The notes under the pieces are model-generated. The model saw only the letters and a program-made list of their open reading frames with translations. It made no database searches and was not told where the DNA came from. From the IMG/VR virus record IMGVR_UViG_3300030389_003133, positions 1 through 59,669 of that record: a stretch of 59,669 nucleotides of DNA; one strand, given 5' to 3'. The number at the start of each line of letters is the position of its first letter. Positions within the stretch are counted from its first letter, which is position 1. The translations under genes and the position numbers were made by a program. Below are positions 10,086-20,896 of the stretch, in pieces. The DNA comes from a virus.

Positions 10086-10919
10086 TTAAGGGAAAGATTT
10101 CATCACTTCAGATTCTACTGCAAAAAGCTCAGATGCATTTATTGCGGTAGTAGCCGGTAATGTAAGTTTAAACTCGCAGTAATGCCCGAGTAAACCATGT
10201 GATTCTGCTATAGGGTTTTTAATTGCTAAAAAATATGCGTCTTGGATAGGAATAGGAACGGCACCTACTACTGTTGGGTCAACAGTAATTTGATTTATAG
10301 GGTTAGGATAACCACCACCTACATATCCGTCCACTAAAATTTCAGTAATGACACCACAAAATTGTGGAGTATCGTACGGTGGTAGTGAAAAATATAAATT
10401 ATCACCAATACTTACTAATGAATTTAAACCTCCTACACTAAAAGGGAAATCTATTGTTGTGCCTAAAGGGTCATTAACAACAACATTACTTTTACCGATT
10501 CCTTGTAAAGAACGCAATTCAAACTGACCTTGAGTAACTTGAGCACCTGTATCACTGTTATTTCTTATAAAACCAAACCAATCACCTTCTTTTTTCTCAT
10601 ACCAATCAGCAGTAATATAACCATTGTTTTGTATGTCTGTATTGCCTTCAAACGTCCAAGCGTCATCACCTTCTAAGTTTATGGTCTTAAATATTTTATT
10701 TTCTACAGGAGCTTCGTTAAAAACGCTTGATATTGTAGATTCATAAGTTGTCCCATAAAAAGTATTGTAATTAGTGTTGACATTATGACGAAACAAATTA
10801 CCGCCTTTAAATGTGTAAAAGAATTGATTCATTCCAATCATATAGTCAGGGAAGAATGAATAAAATGATGGAAAGCCTTTTGAAGTTTCGCTATATGTTA
10901 AAGTATAATTTTGTGACAT
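10086..10919 (-). CDS. Tail/virion structural protein (277 aa)
   Basis: No family recognised. Aromatic- and Asn-rich beta-type sequence (PSFYSFFPDYMIGMNQFFYTF at the N-terminus), no signal peptide, no membrane segment. It lies between the 310-aa fibre-like protein and the acetyltransferase, in the same orientation as the tail genes, and is probably a tail or appendage component (inference from context). Confidence 0.55.
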   Translation of the reverse strand: MSQNYTLTYSETSKGFPSFYSFFPDYMIGMNQFFYTFKGGNLFRHNVNTNYNTFYGTTYESTISSVFNEAPVENKIFKTINLEGDDAWTFEGNTDIQNNGYITADWYEKKEGDWFGFIRNNSDTGAQVTQGQFELRSLQGIGKSNVVVNDPLGTTIDFPFSVGGLNSLVSIGDNLYFSLPPYDTPQFCGVITEILVDGYVGGGYPNPINQITVDPTVVGAVPIPIQDAYFLAIKNPIAESHGLLGHYCEFKLTLPATTAINASELFAVESEVMKSFP

Positions 10920-10929
10920 AATTTTAATT

Positions 10930-11862
10930 TTAAGTGCAAACAGTCATTGCGGTTATTATTCCATCTGTGCTTACTGTAATTTGTCTTCTTTGGCTTCCAA
11001 CTTCAATTACATATTGACCCGCAGGAACTTTAGTATTCCCTTGAGGGTCTTGAACAAAAAACTCATTTATCTGTGGGTCTCCTGCAGTACCACCTCTATT
11101 TGGTATGTTGTAGTAATCATTTGGTAAATTCTCTGTCAAACAAGGACCCGGTGCTAAACCTGAAGTATGAACACTTGTGAGGTCGATAGGACAATTAACT
11201 TCTAGATTCCATAGCGTTCCCGTGCAAGGACCAAAAATTTGTACTGTTACATTTTCGGGTACATTAAATGGTTTGGGTATATACAAGGTTGAATATCCCG
11301 GACTAGCAGCAGTTAATTTTACATCTCCTGAATCACCTGTTACAATTCCTTGACTTCCTGTATTTGTAAACCCGCTTCCATTAAACTCAAAAGTATTAAG
11401 ACCGCTATATCCTCCTCCATTTAAAGTAGCCCCAATACTACAGTCACTACCCTGAGCACCAATAAAAGTATAATGGTCAGAGTTGGGAGTATCAGAAGCT
11501 AAGTAACCAAATGAAGCACTTGTTAATTCATTATAAAATTGATTATTATATAAAACCCTAATACCATCCGGAACCGATTGAGCGTTAAAATAAATAATTA
11601 TACATCCGGTAGAGCTACCTGCAGAAAAAGTCACATCATATATTCCTTGACCACCATTTGCAAAAATAGCTTGACCACAAGGGAAAACGCAAGATGGGCA
11701 AACCACTGTGTTTGTTAGAAGTCCATTTACTTGTTCTCGTACAACTACACCATCAGAATAGAAACCATCGGGTGCGGCAGTAGTCATCTCGTCTGTAGTA
11801 AAGACCGCAGTTGCAACTTGTAAAGTTGAACCGTCTATAAAGTAATTTCCTAATGCAGCCAT
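10930..11862 (-). CDS. Tail fibre-like protein (310 aa)
   Basis: Gly/Ser/Thr/Asn-rich beta sequence with scattered cysteines (VVCPSCVFPCG near 54-64, GPCTG, CLTEN, terminal VCT) and a closing PAGQYVIEVGSQRRQITV module. It follows the 2,355-aa protein by 4 nt and shares that protein's cysteine-bearing beta style. An extracellular appendage or receptor-binding role is inferred. Confidence 0.55.
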   Translation of the reverse strand: MAALGNYFIDGSTLQVATAVFTTDEMTTAAPDGFYSDGVVVREQVNGLLTNTVVCPSCVFPCGQAIFANGGQGIYDVTFSAGSSTGCIIIYFNAQSVPDGIRVLYNNQFYNELTSASFGYLASDTPNSDHYTFIGAQGSDCSIGATLNGGGYSGLNTFEFNGSGFTNTGSQGIVTGDSGDVKLTAASPGYSTLYIPKPFNVPENVTVQIFGPCTGTLWNLEVNCPIDLTSVHTSGLAPGPCLTENLPNDYYNIPNRGGTAGDPQINEFFVQDPQGNTKVPAGQYVIEVGSQRRQITVSTDGIITAMTVCT

Positions 11863-11866
11863 ATTA

Positions 11867-14800
11867 TTATTCTTGACATTGACAATCTGTTTTTACTATA
11901 GTTATACCCGGTGGTAGACTTACAAACTCTCTTACACAAAGGTCAAGACTTCCGTTCGCAGGTATATTATCTGTTATTATTCTAGCCCCAAAGCATCCTA
12001 CATAATCAACCTGTATCAAAAGTGAAGTAGTGTTTGTTACGGTATATTGTTGACAAACCTCAAAACACTCAGTAACAGTAGAAATGGACGCAATAACCTC
12101 TGTTGCGGATTGACTACTAACTGCCAATACTTCCCACACACAATTTGGACTACCCTGTAAATTTACAAAATCTCCAACATTGACTGTAATGCCGCCTAAA
12201 TTATTTGCAGCAATCACTGTTTGTGGGTTAGATTCTTCAGAACATTCTCTTAATGCGTAATTAGTTGCAGGTGGAGTAACATTACAATCGCAATCAGTCA
12301 ACAATAAATCTATATCTTGTGGTTGTTGAAGAGATGCACTTACACATATTATTTCTGTTTGACCTGCTTCAATAGTTATACTTTGCTGATTTCCGTCACA
12401 GTCTTGATATAAATATGTTTCAGATGAATTTCCAATATTTGATGCTTCATAAGTTTGACAAACTTGGTCACAATTAGTTAAAGGTGTACCTTTTGGTGTT
12501 GTGGCTATACCTGTAATCGTTACTCCGGTTACGTTAGCATTAACTCTATCTGTAACCTCCCACACACAATTAGGGTTGTTACTTAGATGAACAAAATCAC
12601 CAACTTGATAAGTCTCTGCAGGAACTACCTCGGTAACTCCACCGGGAGTGTCTAATCTGCACTGAGTAACTTCTAAATTATTTACCACACAATCAACTAA
12701 AGTCAATACCACTCCTGTAGCGGTGGTCAAAGCCGTAGCTGCAACAGTTATGGTGCCACCTGCCGGTATTGAAACGTTAACGGTTTGTCCCGCACAATTT
12801 GTGTATCCATATACTAGAGGACTCGCAGTGCTATTAAATACTGTGTACTCTTGACAAACTTGAGAACAGTCTGTAATATTATCTTCAAGTGTATTGAAGG
12901 TCGCCGTAGGTAATTGAGATGTTGTGCTTATAACTTCCCATATACAATCAGGTAAACCAATAATGGTTACAAAATCTCCTATTTTCAAAGTGTTAGAAGC
13001 AATAATCTTTGTAGCAGTTACTCCATCAGCTCTACATTGTCTAATTTCAAAATTATCAGGCACGTTACAACCGCATCCTGTAAGTTGAACCTCAATGTTG
13101 TCTGAAATCTGTGAAACAATATCTACTTGAGTACAAACATCTACACTTGAATTTGCAGGTACAACTAAACTTATATTTGTTCCACTACAATCCACATAAC
13201 CTACATTTCTGTCAGAATTGTTATTGTTAGTAATTGTATATGTGTTACATTGTTGATTACAATTAAATGAAGTTGAGAAAGAATCAAAACTAACCGGGCT
13301 ATCTGTTCCTGTATAAACTTTAGTAATTTGATAAGCACAACCACCAATAAATATATGGTCGCCAATAGATAATTGATTTAAAGTGTCTTGAATAACCACT
13401 GTCGCAGTCAAGCTCGTTGGTTTATTAGTGCTTTGAATCTCACATATATCTGCCTCATATAGAGTCAGGGCACAAACACAATCAGTTTGTGTTATGGTAT
13501 GAGAACCTCCTGAAATAGCAAACGGCGAACTTGTAGCACAGAAATTAAATGTTTCTCCAATACCAACAATTTCTTGAGTATTTTCACCATTACAATTTTC
13601 ATAATCAATAGTAGTAGGAGTATCAGGACTCGTATTAATTAATTGATAAGTTTGACAAAGGTCTGAGCAATCACTTATAGATGTTACAACAGTTTGAACA
13701 TCATATACCGCAGTAGCACTTGAGTTTATGTTTGTAACTTTCCACACACAAGCAGGACTTGTACCGTCATTTACTGTTACAAAGTCTCCTACACTTAGTT
13801 GGAATTTATCCTCATTTGCATGAGAGGTTACTGCAGGGGTTATAGCACTACATTTTTCAATATCAACCACACTGCTAGGAGGTAATACAGAACAAATACA
13901 ATCAGTTTTTGTAACGGTGAAATCTAAAACTGAATAAGTGGAGATTGATGTAGCACAGATAGTTTCGGTTGAACCTGCGTCTACAACAATGGATTGTAAG
14001 GCTCCTTCACAGTCTCCATAATTTAATGTTTGTTGCGAACCTGAAATGTTAGCAACAGTATAAGTTTGACAAACTTGATTACAGTTTGTTATATCGCTTC
14101 TAACCGTCGTAACACTTGCGTTTGCAGCGTCCGTTGAGTTTTGTATAACTTCATATACACATCCTGCTCCGCCTAAATTAATTTCTACAAAAGAACCTAC
14201 TACTAAACCTTGTGTCTGAGTTATTACATATTCTTGTGGAGTAGTATTTAAACTAGCAGTACATTCTCTTACTAACAACTGAGTTGCTGAACAATCACAA
14301 CAAGCATCAAACTGACTCGTTCCTAAACATAGTTCTATTGCAGTTGGTCTTCTATAATTATATAATAAATATAAAAAGTCCTCACCTGTATTTGGCATAG
14401 CAAAGTCTGCTTGATAAGCATTAGGTCCACCTAAAATTGGAGTGGCTCTTGTAGCTGCCGCTAGTAAAGCAGCCATATCATTTGGTGTGTTTGCATAAAA
14501 AGTATTTGTTCTTAAATACAATAACTCATCTATACTAGGGTCAAACACATAATCATCAACCGGTTGTATTCTGTTGGATGTGATAGTAACTGTAGCAGTA
14601 TCTGAAGGAATGAAGCCTCCTCCTTGTGGACCGGACAATTGTTCGTATTGAGATATTAAAGGGTTTTGATTGCCACTAGCTAACTCTACTTGAGAACTAT
14701 GTAATGGGGAAACAAAAGCTCCATCTATCCAACTATATTCATTATGAATGAATTTACCTGCATCAGCATCTAAAGAATAACAAACTTGTATAATAGTAAT

Positions 14801-17800
14801 TTCTTTTTTTGAAGGACAATTTACAGTAACCTCTAAATCTACAGAACCTGCAGCTATTACTACAATGTCAATAGTATCTTCTGAAACTGTATCTTTATCT
14901 ACAATAAAAGAGCCTGAAGTAGTTGTAGAACCTGAACCAAATGAAACACCGTTGTATTCAGCCGCAACACTAAAACTTCCTGAGTTGTTAATCACCTTGT
15001 AATCCACAACAACATTACCTACAAGACTACCAACATCTACACAAAAAGTGCTAGAGTTTTGAGATGTCACTGACAATGTTCTTGTTATACCACACTCAAT
15101 ACATGGTATGTCTATAGGTAACGGTTCTTCATTTGCACTTAATACAAACTCATTCATATAAGGGTCGTACCCTCCTAATTTTTGAGTATTGAAAGAATTT
15201 AAAAATAAATCTCTAAACCAAGAACGCATACCTGATTCTGAAATAACTGCTAACGCTTCGCTTTGTCCTGAGTTACCTTTTAGTTGAATAACTGCTCCTC
15301 GTTTTGCGTCTGTAAAAAATTTATTGGGACCCCATTTAGCATAACTTTCAGGGTTATGACTAATACCATATTCTTCGATTCTAGCTATCTGAGTACCTAA
15401 AACTTCAGGAACAGAAGCTACTTGACCTCCTCCTGCAGAATCTGATAATAAGTTTTTACCGGCAAGAACATAAGATATTTTATCTTCTTGTAATGTAAGA
15501 ATATCTGTTTCTCTTGCGTCTAGTTTCTGTACGGGACCAAAACTTTCTTCAAGAGGTTTGAAGTTTAATAAACCAAGATTAAACTCGTTTAATTTATTTA
15601 CGTTTGACTCATCATTAAACACACCACTGTATGTTAAATCGGCAAATCTAAACATTTGTTGATAGTCTTGATTGTTGGTAGAAAAAACTCGATTTCCTAA
15701 CTCAAGAGGTTTGCCTTTTATTGAATCTAATACTTGAAAACTTTCAACCCCATTACCCATAGAATAGCAGTTGAAAAACTCTGTATCTATTATTGCAGGA
15801 AGACTTGAACTTTGATTTTGAACATTTCCTGTGTGAGTACCTTCAGCTAATGGAAAACTATCTATTGTTATATTTGCAGTATCAACAGGTGGAGTGGAAG
15901 GGTTTGTTGCCATACTTCCACAAATACCACTTATACCTGTAATTGTTTGGCTTGGTTGAACAATAACTGAAGCTGCAGCATTGTTTAAATCTAAGTAATC
16001 AAATTGAATAGGTTGAGGTTCGTCTGTATCAACTTGTAAACTAAACTCACACTTATCAGTTCCTTGTATTATTGGGTATGAAATAGCACTCTCATACCAA
16101 ACATCAGGTAAAGCATCTTGAGGTTTCGTCTCAAAAGCAATTAAGTTTGCAGTTCTAATAACTTCAATCTGAATTGTTAAACGAGTATTTTTTCTGCTTC
16201 CTGAATAACCTTTTGTACTTTTAAACGTTAAGACAGTACATCCATTTATATCCCTAAACCCTGCATAAAATCTACCTACACTACAACTACCTAAGTTGTT
16301 ACCGCCATTAGGACCTGATATATATTCAAACTCTACATTTGTTCCACTGTCATCTCCGTTACCGGTTATTGCTTGTGCAATGTTGTCACCATTAAACCAA
16401 TCTTGAAAATTATCATAATCTTGAGAAGCGACATAAGTACCCTCTGAAATAAAACTTCTTCTCGATACATTGTTTTTACCATTTCTAAAGTTTTCAATAA
16501 AAATTCTAACACGTGAACCTGCAGGTATAGTATAATCTATACAGGTACCCGGATTAGCAGGGTCATCTATTGTTACGGGATAATTAATAATTCTACAACC
16601 GCTTCCTTTACTTGATTTTCTACCGGGGTTTACTACAGGTGTTTCGTCCTGAGTAATAGAAAACTCATTAGCTCTCATTTTCATATATACTCCTGAAACT
16701 AAGGGTATCTCTACACCACCTGCATCTGTTGGAGGGGGTTGAATAAATTCTCTTGGTTGAGATTTTTTTTCTAAGACAGTAGCGAATGCACATCTATTCA
16801 AAGGACCGGTTGTGTCAGTTTTTACTTGCAATATATCTCCTTCATCAATTTTTTGAGCATTTTCCCCTTCAAGTAAAAAGTAATCAAACCCCGAAGATTG
16901 GTCTCTAAAAAAGAAATTACTATATACGTTAAACCCTCCTTCTTTATCAGCTTTTATGCAAAACTTATATCGTGTTGCCCAAGATGGTGCAATTTGTTGT
17001 GTTGGTATATTAACTCTAATTTGGTTTTGAAGGTCTGATTTTGCACATGGAACACTTACGGTATTGTTTTCGCTAACTTGAACTGTAGTTGCTCTATTAA
17101 AATCATCCATATATACAATACCCACTTCATAACTTCTGTTGGAATGTAAACTTCTTGGATTACCTATTTGTTGGTAAACCACATCTCCTGCCGATATTTT
17201 ATAATATTCAAAAACTCTTTGAGTAATCGCAGCACCTGTAGGGTCGTCAACAAATTCTGCGGCTAATAATTGTATATTTAATATTTGACTTCCTGCAACG
17301 TGATATATCAATAAAGGTTGACCTCCACTTGTAATACCACTATCAAATTTAGTAAGAGCGTCTAAAGTTTGAGGTATAATACAATTAAATTCATCAGTAA
17401 AAGTTCCACCATCACAAGCGTCTGCCATGGGTTGAATTGTAGTAACAGTTCCTATTCTATCTTGGAATTGTTGGCTATTGACTAACTCGGTTAGATTTGC
17501 ATAATCTTGTTGTAAAATAAAATCAAAAGATATTTCACTGTTTTGTGTTGTTTCTGTAGGAAAAGGTTGTTGACCGGTAAATTGTGAGTGGTCAAAATTT
17601 AGTTGAATACTAAACGAAGAGTCTTTTGTAAACTGTATCGGTGATAAAGGAGTTCCTATGTCCCCAAAGTCAATGGATAAAACAGACTCAGCTATAGTTA
17701 CAGTTCCATTTATTTGATAGGTTCCTGATATACTTTCATCTTCTAATGCAGCAAGACCAATTTCGTCTGACACAAGTTCCGTTGTATATCTTAATTGAGT

Positions 17801-18934
17801 TGGCTGACCACCTGCAGTAGTTAAGTCTCTCTGCTCTATATAATTTCCGTAAACAAGTCTATTGCCCATAAGAGTTTGTGCTTGAGCAAATAAAGGAACA
17901 TTGTCATACAATCTTAGTATTTCACTTGTGGGTAGTATCGTAAAGATTTTACTGTTGCTAAATGTATAATCGTATTCGGTATCATTAAATAAACCTAAAT
18001 CTTCTTTATTAAGTTTTTCAATAACTTTAATAACTCCCGTATCCATGTCTTTCCACAATAAATCTACACCGATAACTAAAGGACCTCCTGAATTATAAGT
18101 AATTACACATTGATTTGCCGTATTTTCCATACCATCATTCAATCCTGTTGCTGAATTATAATTAAATGGACCGGGTAAAAATGCCGGACTAGAGAATTGA
18201 GATGTAGCTGAATATTCATTATCAGCATACTTATACCTATAAGCAAAACAACAAAACCTGTCTTCAATAAAATTATTTTGTGAAGCAGTTGCTTGAGGAG
18301 TAACGATTGGTGAATTTAACGGCGGTTTTTTTATAACAAGAATAGCTTCTTGTAATATTTGTGGGAAACCATTATTATCCGTTAAGGATACAGTATTGTT
18401 TGTAGAGGGGTCGGCATATCCGCTAGTTTCATCACCACCTCTCAAAACATTTATAAACCTTGGTGGGTTATAATTATCAGTAAAAAATAACAAAGTTGAA
18501 TCTACAAAATTAACTCCGGTTATTAAATAATCCTCGTTAAAATTCAAAGTTGTGTTTACACCCCCTCCATCATTAACACTTATAATGTGATACGTTAAAA
18601 CATTTTGTTCAACATTTAATGAAACAATTAAGTCTAACTTACCTGTTGGGCTTGAAGAAAATTGTGGGTCGTGAACAAACCAATAGATAGTTTCGTTTGC
18701 TCCATCTTCCAAAGCACCTATACATTTGGCTTCACTTGACAAAGGGTTTCCATCATATTCAAGAGCAGTCAAAGCTACGTTACCTTTGGCATTCTCTACC
18801 GAACCAATCTCGGTTTCTTCTGTAGAACCTAATCTAACGTTTAAAGCATCGACATATTGACCATTAGGAATAAGTCTCTCGTCGAGACCTTTGTTCATTA
18901 TACCCGCTATAAAATTTCTTTGAGTTGTAGGCAT
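11867..18934 (-). CDS. Very large tail hub/fibre protein with Cys-rich repeats (2,355 aa)
   Basis: The N-terminal ~1,100 residues begin RNFIAGIMNKGLDERLIP and resemble the long hub/stabilisation proteins of Bacteroidota podoviruses (recognised from family style, not a search). A C-terminal region from about residue 1,545 holds six tandem modules of ~125 residues, each with C-x3-C-[QN]-x-Y, a following C-x-C pair and a VGDFV...CVWEV strand pair. No membrane segment or signal is seen. The repeats look like extracellular beta modules for host contact (inference). The gene is about 7 kb, joined by 1-5 nt gaps to its neighbours, so it is cotranscribed with the connectors. Confidence 0.75.
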   Translation of the reverse strand: MPTTQRNFIAGIMNKGLDERLIPNGQYVDALNVRLGSTEETEIGSVENAKGNVALTALEYDGNPLSSEAKCIGALEDGANETIYWFVHDPQFSSSPTGKLDLIVSLNVEQNVLTYHIISVNDGGGVNTTLNFNEDYLITGVNFVDSTLLFFTDNYNPPRFINVLRGGDETSGYADPSTNNTVSLTDNNGFPQILQEAILVIKKPPLNSPIVTPQATASQNNFIEDRFCCFAYRYKYADNEYSATSQFSSPAFLPGPFNYNSATGLNDGMENTANQCVITYNSGGPLVIGVDLLWKDMDTGVIKVIEKLNKEDLGLFNDTEYDYTFSNSKIFTILPTSEILRLYDNVPLFAQAQTLMGNRLVYGNYIEQRDLTTAGGQPTQLRYTTELVSDEIGLAALEDESISGTYQINGTVTIAESVLSIDFGDIGTPLSPIQFTKDSSFSIQLNFDHSQFTGQQPFPTETTQNSEISFDFILQQDYANLTELVNSQQFQDRIGTVTTIQPMADACDGGTFTDEFNCIIPQTLDALTKFDSGITSGGQPLLIYHVAGSQILNIQLLAAEFVDDPTGAAITQRVFEYYKISAGDVVYQQIGNPRSLHSNRSYEVGIVYMDDFNRATTVQVSENNTVSVPCAKSDLQNQIRVNIPTQQIAPSWATRYKFCIKADKEGGFNVYSNFFFRDQSSGFDYFLLEGENAQKIDEGDILQVKTDTTGPLNRCAFATVLEKKSQPREFIQPPPTDAGGVEIPLVSGVYMKMRANEFSITQDETPVVNPGRKSSKGSGCRIINYPVTIDDPANPGTCIDYTIPAGSRVRIFIENFRNGKNNVSRRSFISEGTYVASQDYDNFQDWFNGDNIAQAITGNGDDSGTNVEFEYISGPNGGNNLGSCSVGRFYAGFRDINGCTVLTFKSTKGYSGSRKNTRLTIQIEVIRTANLIAFETKPQDALPDVWYESAISYPIIQGTDKCEFSLQVDTDEPQPIQFDYLDLNNAAASVIVQPSQTITGISGICGSMATNPSTPPVDTANITIDSFPLAEGTHTGNVQNQSSSLPAIIDTEFFNCYSMGNGVESFQVLDSIKGKPLELGNRVFSTNNQDYQQMFRFADLTYSGVFNDESNVNKLNEFNLGLLNFKPLEESFGPVQKLDARETDILTLQEDKISYVLAGKNLLSDSAGGGQVASVPEVLGTQIARIEEYGISHNPESYAKWGPNKFFTDAKRGAVIQLKGNSGQSEALAVISESGMRSWFRDLFLNSFNTQKLGGYDPYMNEFVLSANEEPLPIDIPCIECGITRTLSVTSQNSSTFCVDVGSLVGNVVVDYKVINNSGSFSVAAEYNGVSFGSGSTTTSGSFIVDKDTVSEDTIDIVVIAAGSVDLEVTVNCPSKKEITIIQVCYSLDADAGKFIHNEYSWIDGAFVSPLHSSQVELASGNQNPLISQYEQLSGPQGGGFIPSDTATVTITSNRIQPVDDYVFDPSIDELLYLRTNTFYANTPNDMAALLAAATRATPILGGPNAYQADFAMPNTGEDFLYLLYNYRRPTAIELCLGTSQFDACCDCSATQLLVRECTASLNTTPQEYVITQTQGLVVGSFVEINLGGAGCVYEVIQNSTDAANASVTTVRSDITNCNQVCQTYTVANISGSQQTLNYGDCEGALQSIVVDAGSTETICATSISTYSVLDFTVTKTDCICSVLPPSSVVDIEKCSAITPAVTSHANEDKFQLSVGDFVTVNDGTSPACVWKVTNINSSATAVYDVQTVVTSISDCSDLCQTYQLINTSPDTPTTIDYENCNGENTQEIVGIGETFNFCATSSPFAISGGSHTITQTDCVCALTLYEADICEIQSTNKPTSLTATVVIQDTLNQLSIGDHIFIGGCAYQITKVYTGTDSPVSFDSFSTSFNCNQQCNTYTITNNNNSDRNVGYVDCSGTNISLVVPANSSVDVCTQVDIVSQISDNIEVQLTGCGCNVPDNFEIRQCRADGVTATKIIASNTLKIGDFVTIIGLPDCIWEVISTTSQLPTATFNTLEDNITDCSQVCQEYTVFNSTASPLVYGYTNCAGQTVNVSIPAGGTITVAATALTTATGVVLTLVDCVVNNLEVTQCRLDTPGGVTEVVPAETYQVGDFVHLSNNPNCVWEVTDRVNANVTGVTITGIATTPKGTPLTNCDQVCQTYEASNIGNSSETYLYQDCDGNQQSITIEAGQTEIICVSASLQQPQDIDLLLTDCDCNVTPPATNYALRECSEESNPQTVIAANNLGGITVNVGDFVNLQGSPNCVWEVLAVSSQSATEVIASISTVTECFEVCQQYTVTNTTSLLIQVDYVGCFGARIITDNIPANGSLDLCVREFVSLPPGITIVKTDCQCQE
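11870..14300 (-). repeat. Six tandem Cys-rich protein modules within the hub/fibre gene
   Basis: Six successive anchors can be read: CNQVCQTY, CSDLCQTY, CNQQCNTY, CSQVCQEY, CDQVCQTY and CFEVCQQY, spaced ~120-130 codons. Each is followed by a D-C-x-C pair and a VGDFV/CVWEV element. The modules have diverged in sequence but keep the cysteines. Confidence 0.85.
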
Positions 18935-18935
18935 A

Positions 18936-19859
18936 TTACTTTATCCATTTATTTATTCCTCTTATGTTCATCAATAAACGACCCGGATGTATATTACTTA
19001 TTCTTATCTTAGCGTTTCTTAATAATGCACTTTTTCTTTTTTGTGCTCTAGCTATTACATACTGTTGAACTCCTTGTTTAGAACCAAGGATAGCATATTC
19101 AATGTAAGCGTATATATAATCTTCAAACAACTTGTTTACAGTTATTTCTGTATTATCACCATTCTCCATCCCATCTGAAACATATTCTAATACAATGCTA
19201 TGGTTTGCCAAATCTGAACTAAAATTAATAACTCCTCCTTTTTTGTCAATACTAAAAGTAGGGTTGGCATTAGCCGTTTCTGTGTTCAAACCATATCTTG
19301 CTCCTATCTCATAATCGAAGTACCACATCCCGTCACAACAATATCCTTCAAATCCATGAAAGGGATTGTTAGAGTTTAAATAAATTGATTTTTTACCACC
19401 CTTGATTCTGTCTATATCTATTTCAGAAAACTGTGGGCTTAGTGCATTACCATCTTGGTCAAAAAGTATATTACAATTATTGTCTTGTAAATATGCACTA
19501 CTCCAATTAGTTTGAATGTTTTCTGTCAAAGGATACAGTAAACCATTTTTATAACAAGATATTCTAACCCAATTGACGTAGTCTGAAGGTAAAACATATC
19601 TTAATGTGTTACAAACCGTAAGTTGTAAAATCTTAATCTCTTTGAATGCATCGTAATTCAGTTCTTGTATTCCCCTTTTTGCATGAAACAACACCTTATA
19701 TCTTTCTTCGTTATTTACCAAAGAGTGATTACCGGCATACATTAACATAAAATTGTTTACAATATCATACAATGAGACATATTGATATGAACCCCAATTT
19801 TTATTTTCAGGTTGATTACCGTTGTTTTCATAATATTCATATTGTGATATATAAGCCAT
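18936..19859 (-). CDS. Tail/connector protein (307 aa)
   Basis: Starts MAYISQYEYYENNGNQPENKNWGSYQYVSLYDIVNNF. Mixed alpha/beta, no membrane segment, basic helix near the C-terminus (RAQKRKSALLRNAKIR). It sits between the 314-aa connector candidate and the large hub gene, the place of the tail-tube or head-tail adaptor proteins in podovirus maps. Function assigned only by position. Confidence 0.55.
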   Translation of the reverse strand: MAYISQYEYYENNGNQPENKNWGSYQYVSLYDIVNNFMLMYAGNHSLVNNEERYKVLFHAKRGIQELNYDAFKEIKILQLTVCNTLRYVLPSDYVNWVRISCYKNGLLYPLTENIQTNWSSAYLQDNNCNILFDQDGNALSPQFSEIDIDRIKGGKKSIYLNSNNPFHGFEGYCCDGMWYFDYEIGARYGLNTETANANPTFSIDKKGGVINFSSDLANHSIVLEYVSDGMENGDNTEITVNKLFEDYIYAYIEYAILGSKQGVQQYVIARAQKRKSALLRNAKIRISNIHPGRLLMNIRGINKWIK

Positions 19860-19864
19860 AGTTA

Positions 19865-20809
19865 TTATTTTTCAGAGGTTGCTTCTTGTTGTTCTAATCC
19901 TTGTCCAAACTGCACTGCTGCCACTTCTCTGATTGACATTCCTGCATATTGTAAAATCTTTATAACCAAAGTTGGCTCGTCAGATATACTTAATTCAAAA
20001 TCTTGATAATCATTTTGTGATGGGTCAAAAGATGGTTCGCCACCGACGAGGTTTACAAAGGTCCATTTAGGGTCTTTAGGGTATCTTATATACTGACATA
20101 AAACCGCTCCTATGGTATTTATGCTTACCGGAAACAAAGATAAGGTTGGTTCTTGTTGGGTGTAAGCGGGGAACATAGTGGATGGAGCAGTGAGCAAAGA
20201 GTTATTAAGCATCGTTATTTTGCTTTGTGTAACCTTTTCAGCTTCATTTACCACACTATCATCATATATAACATATCCTTCAGGAAAAGTCAAAAATATG
20301 TCAGCATCAAGTTGTAATGTTGTAGCGTTGATTACGCTTGTTACTTTTGCGGTTTGATTGGTAAGAATGTTACCAACTATATCTCCTGCAGAAACACCTG
20401 ATGCAATAAAATCAACAGTTCCATCAATCAATTGATTTGCTACTACTTGGTCGTTAACACCATTTGCTAGTTGTCTTGTGTATGCTAGAACCTTATTTAA
20501 CAAATAATAATTATCATTTGTGGTGGTTGGGCTTGGAGTAAAAAATTTATTCGCACCATTATGTATTAAAAAGTTTTCTACTGAAAAAATATTTATTACT
20601 TCTTCATATCCCTTTGTAATATCCGCATAGCCGGTTCCGGATGCACGAGCATTTTCTTTATTAAGTTGATAGTTATACTGATAAAAATAATCTTCAAAAA
20701 TATCTAATTGAGCTTGTTTAGCAAAAAGATTAAAGTCTGACGGGGAGATGTACCCATAATTATTTTTATTAAGTATAGACAATACTGTATTTCTAACCGA
20801 GTTTATCAT
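19865..20809 (-). CDS. Head-tail connector candidate (314 aa)
   Basis: Begins MINSVRNTVLSILNKNNYGYISPSDFNLFAKQAQLDIFE, a helical N-terminus common in phage neck proteins that dock under the portal. It is first in a transcript preceded by a terminator and a TATCTTTG box, so it starts the tail operon running to the giant gene. Adaptor role is inferred from order (portal, capsid, adaptor, hub). Confidence 0.55.
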   Translation of the reverse strand: MINSVRNTVLSILNKNNYGYISPSDFNLFAKQAQLDIFEDYFYQYNYQLNKENARASGTGYADITKGYEEVINIFSVENFLIHNGANKFFTPSPTTTNDNYYLLNKVLAYTRQLANGVNDQVVANQLIDGTVDFIASGVSAGDIVGNILTNQTAKVTSVINATTLQLDADIFLTFPEGYVIYDDSVVNEAEKVTQSKITMLNNSLLTAPSTMFPAYTQQEPTLSLFPVSINTIGAVLCQYIRYPKDPKWTFVNLVGGEPSFDPSQNDYQDFELSISDEPTLVIKILQYAGMSIREVAAVQFGQGLEQQEATSEK

Positions 20810-20825
20810 CTATAAATCTTTTATA

Positions 20826-20833
20826 CAAAGATA
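20826..20833 (-). promoter_or_regulatory. Late promoter -7 box for the tail operon
   Basis: The minus strand reads TATCTTTGTATAA, 17 nt before the ATG at 20809, directly downstream of a terminator. Confidence 0.55.
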
Positions 20834-20835
20834 AA

Positions 20836-20872
20836 CAAAAAAAAAGAGGACTTCTTAAAAGACCTCTTTCTT
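20836..20872 (-). terminator. Rho-independent terminator after the 244-aa gene
   Basis: AAAGAGG (20843-20849) pairs with CCTCTTT (20863-20869). On the minus strand the hairpin is followed by a run of T (plus-strand A-run 20837-20845). It separates the 244-aa gene from the tail operon. Confidence 0.8.
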
Positions 20873-20896
20873 AACAAACAATCAAAACAACACTAA

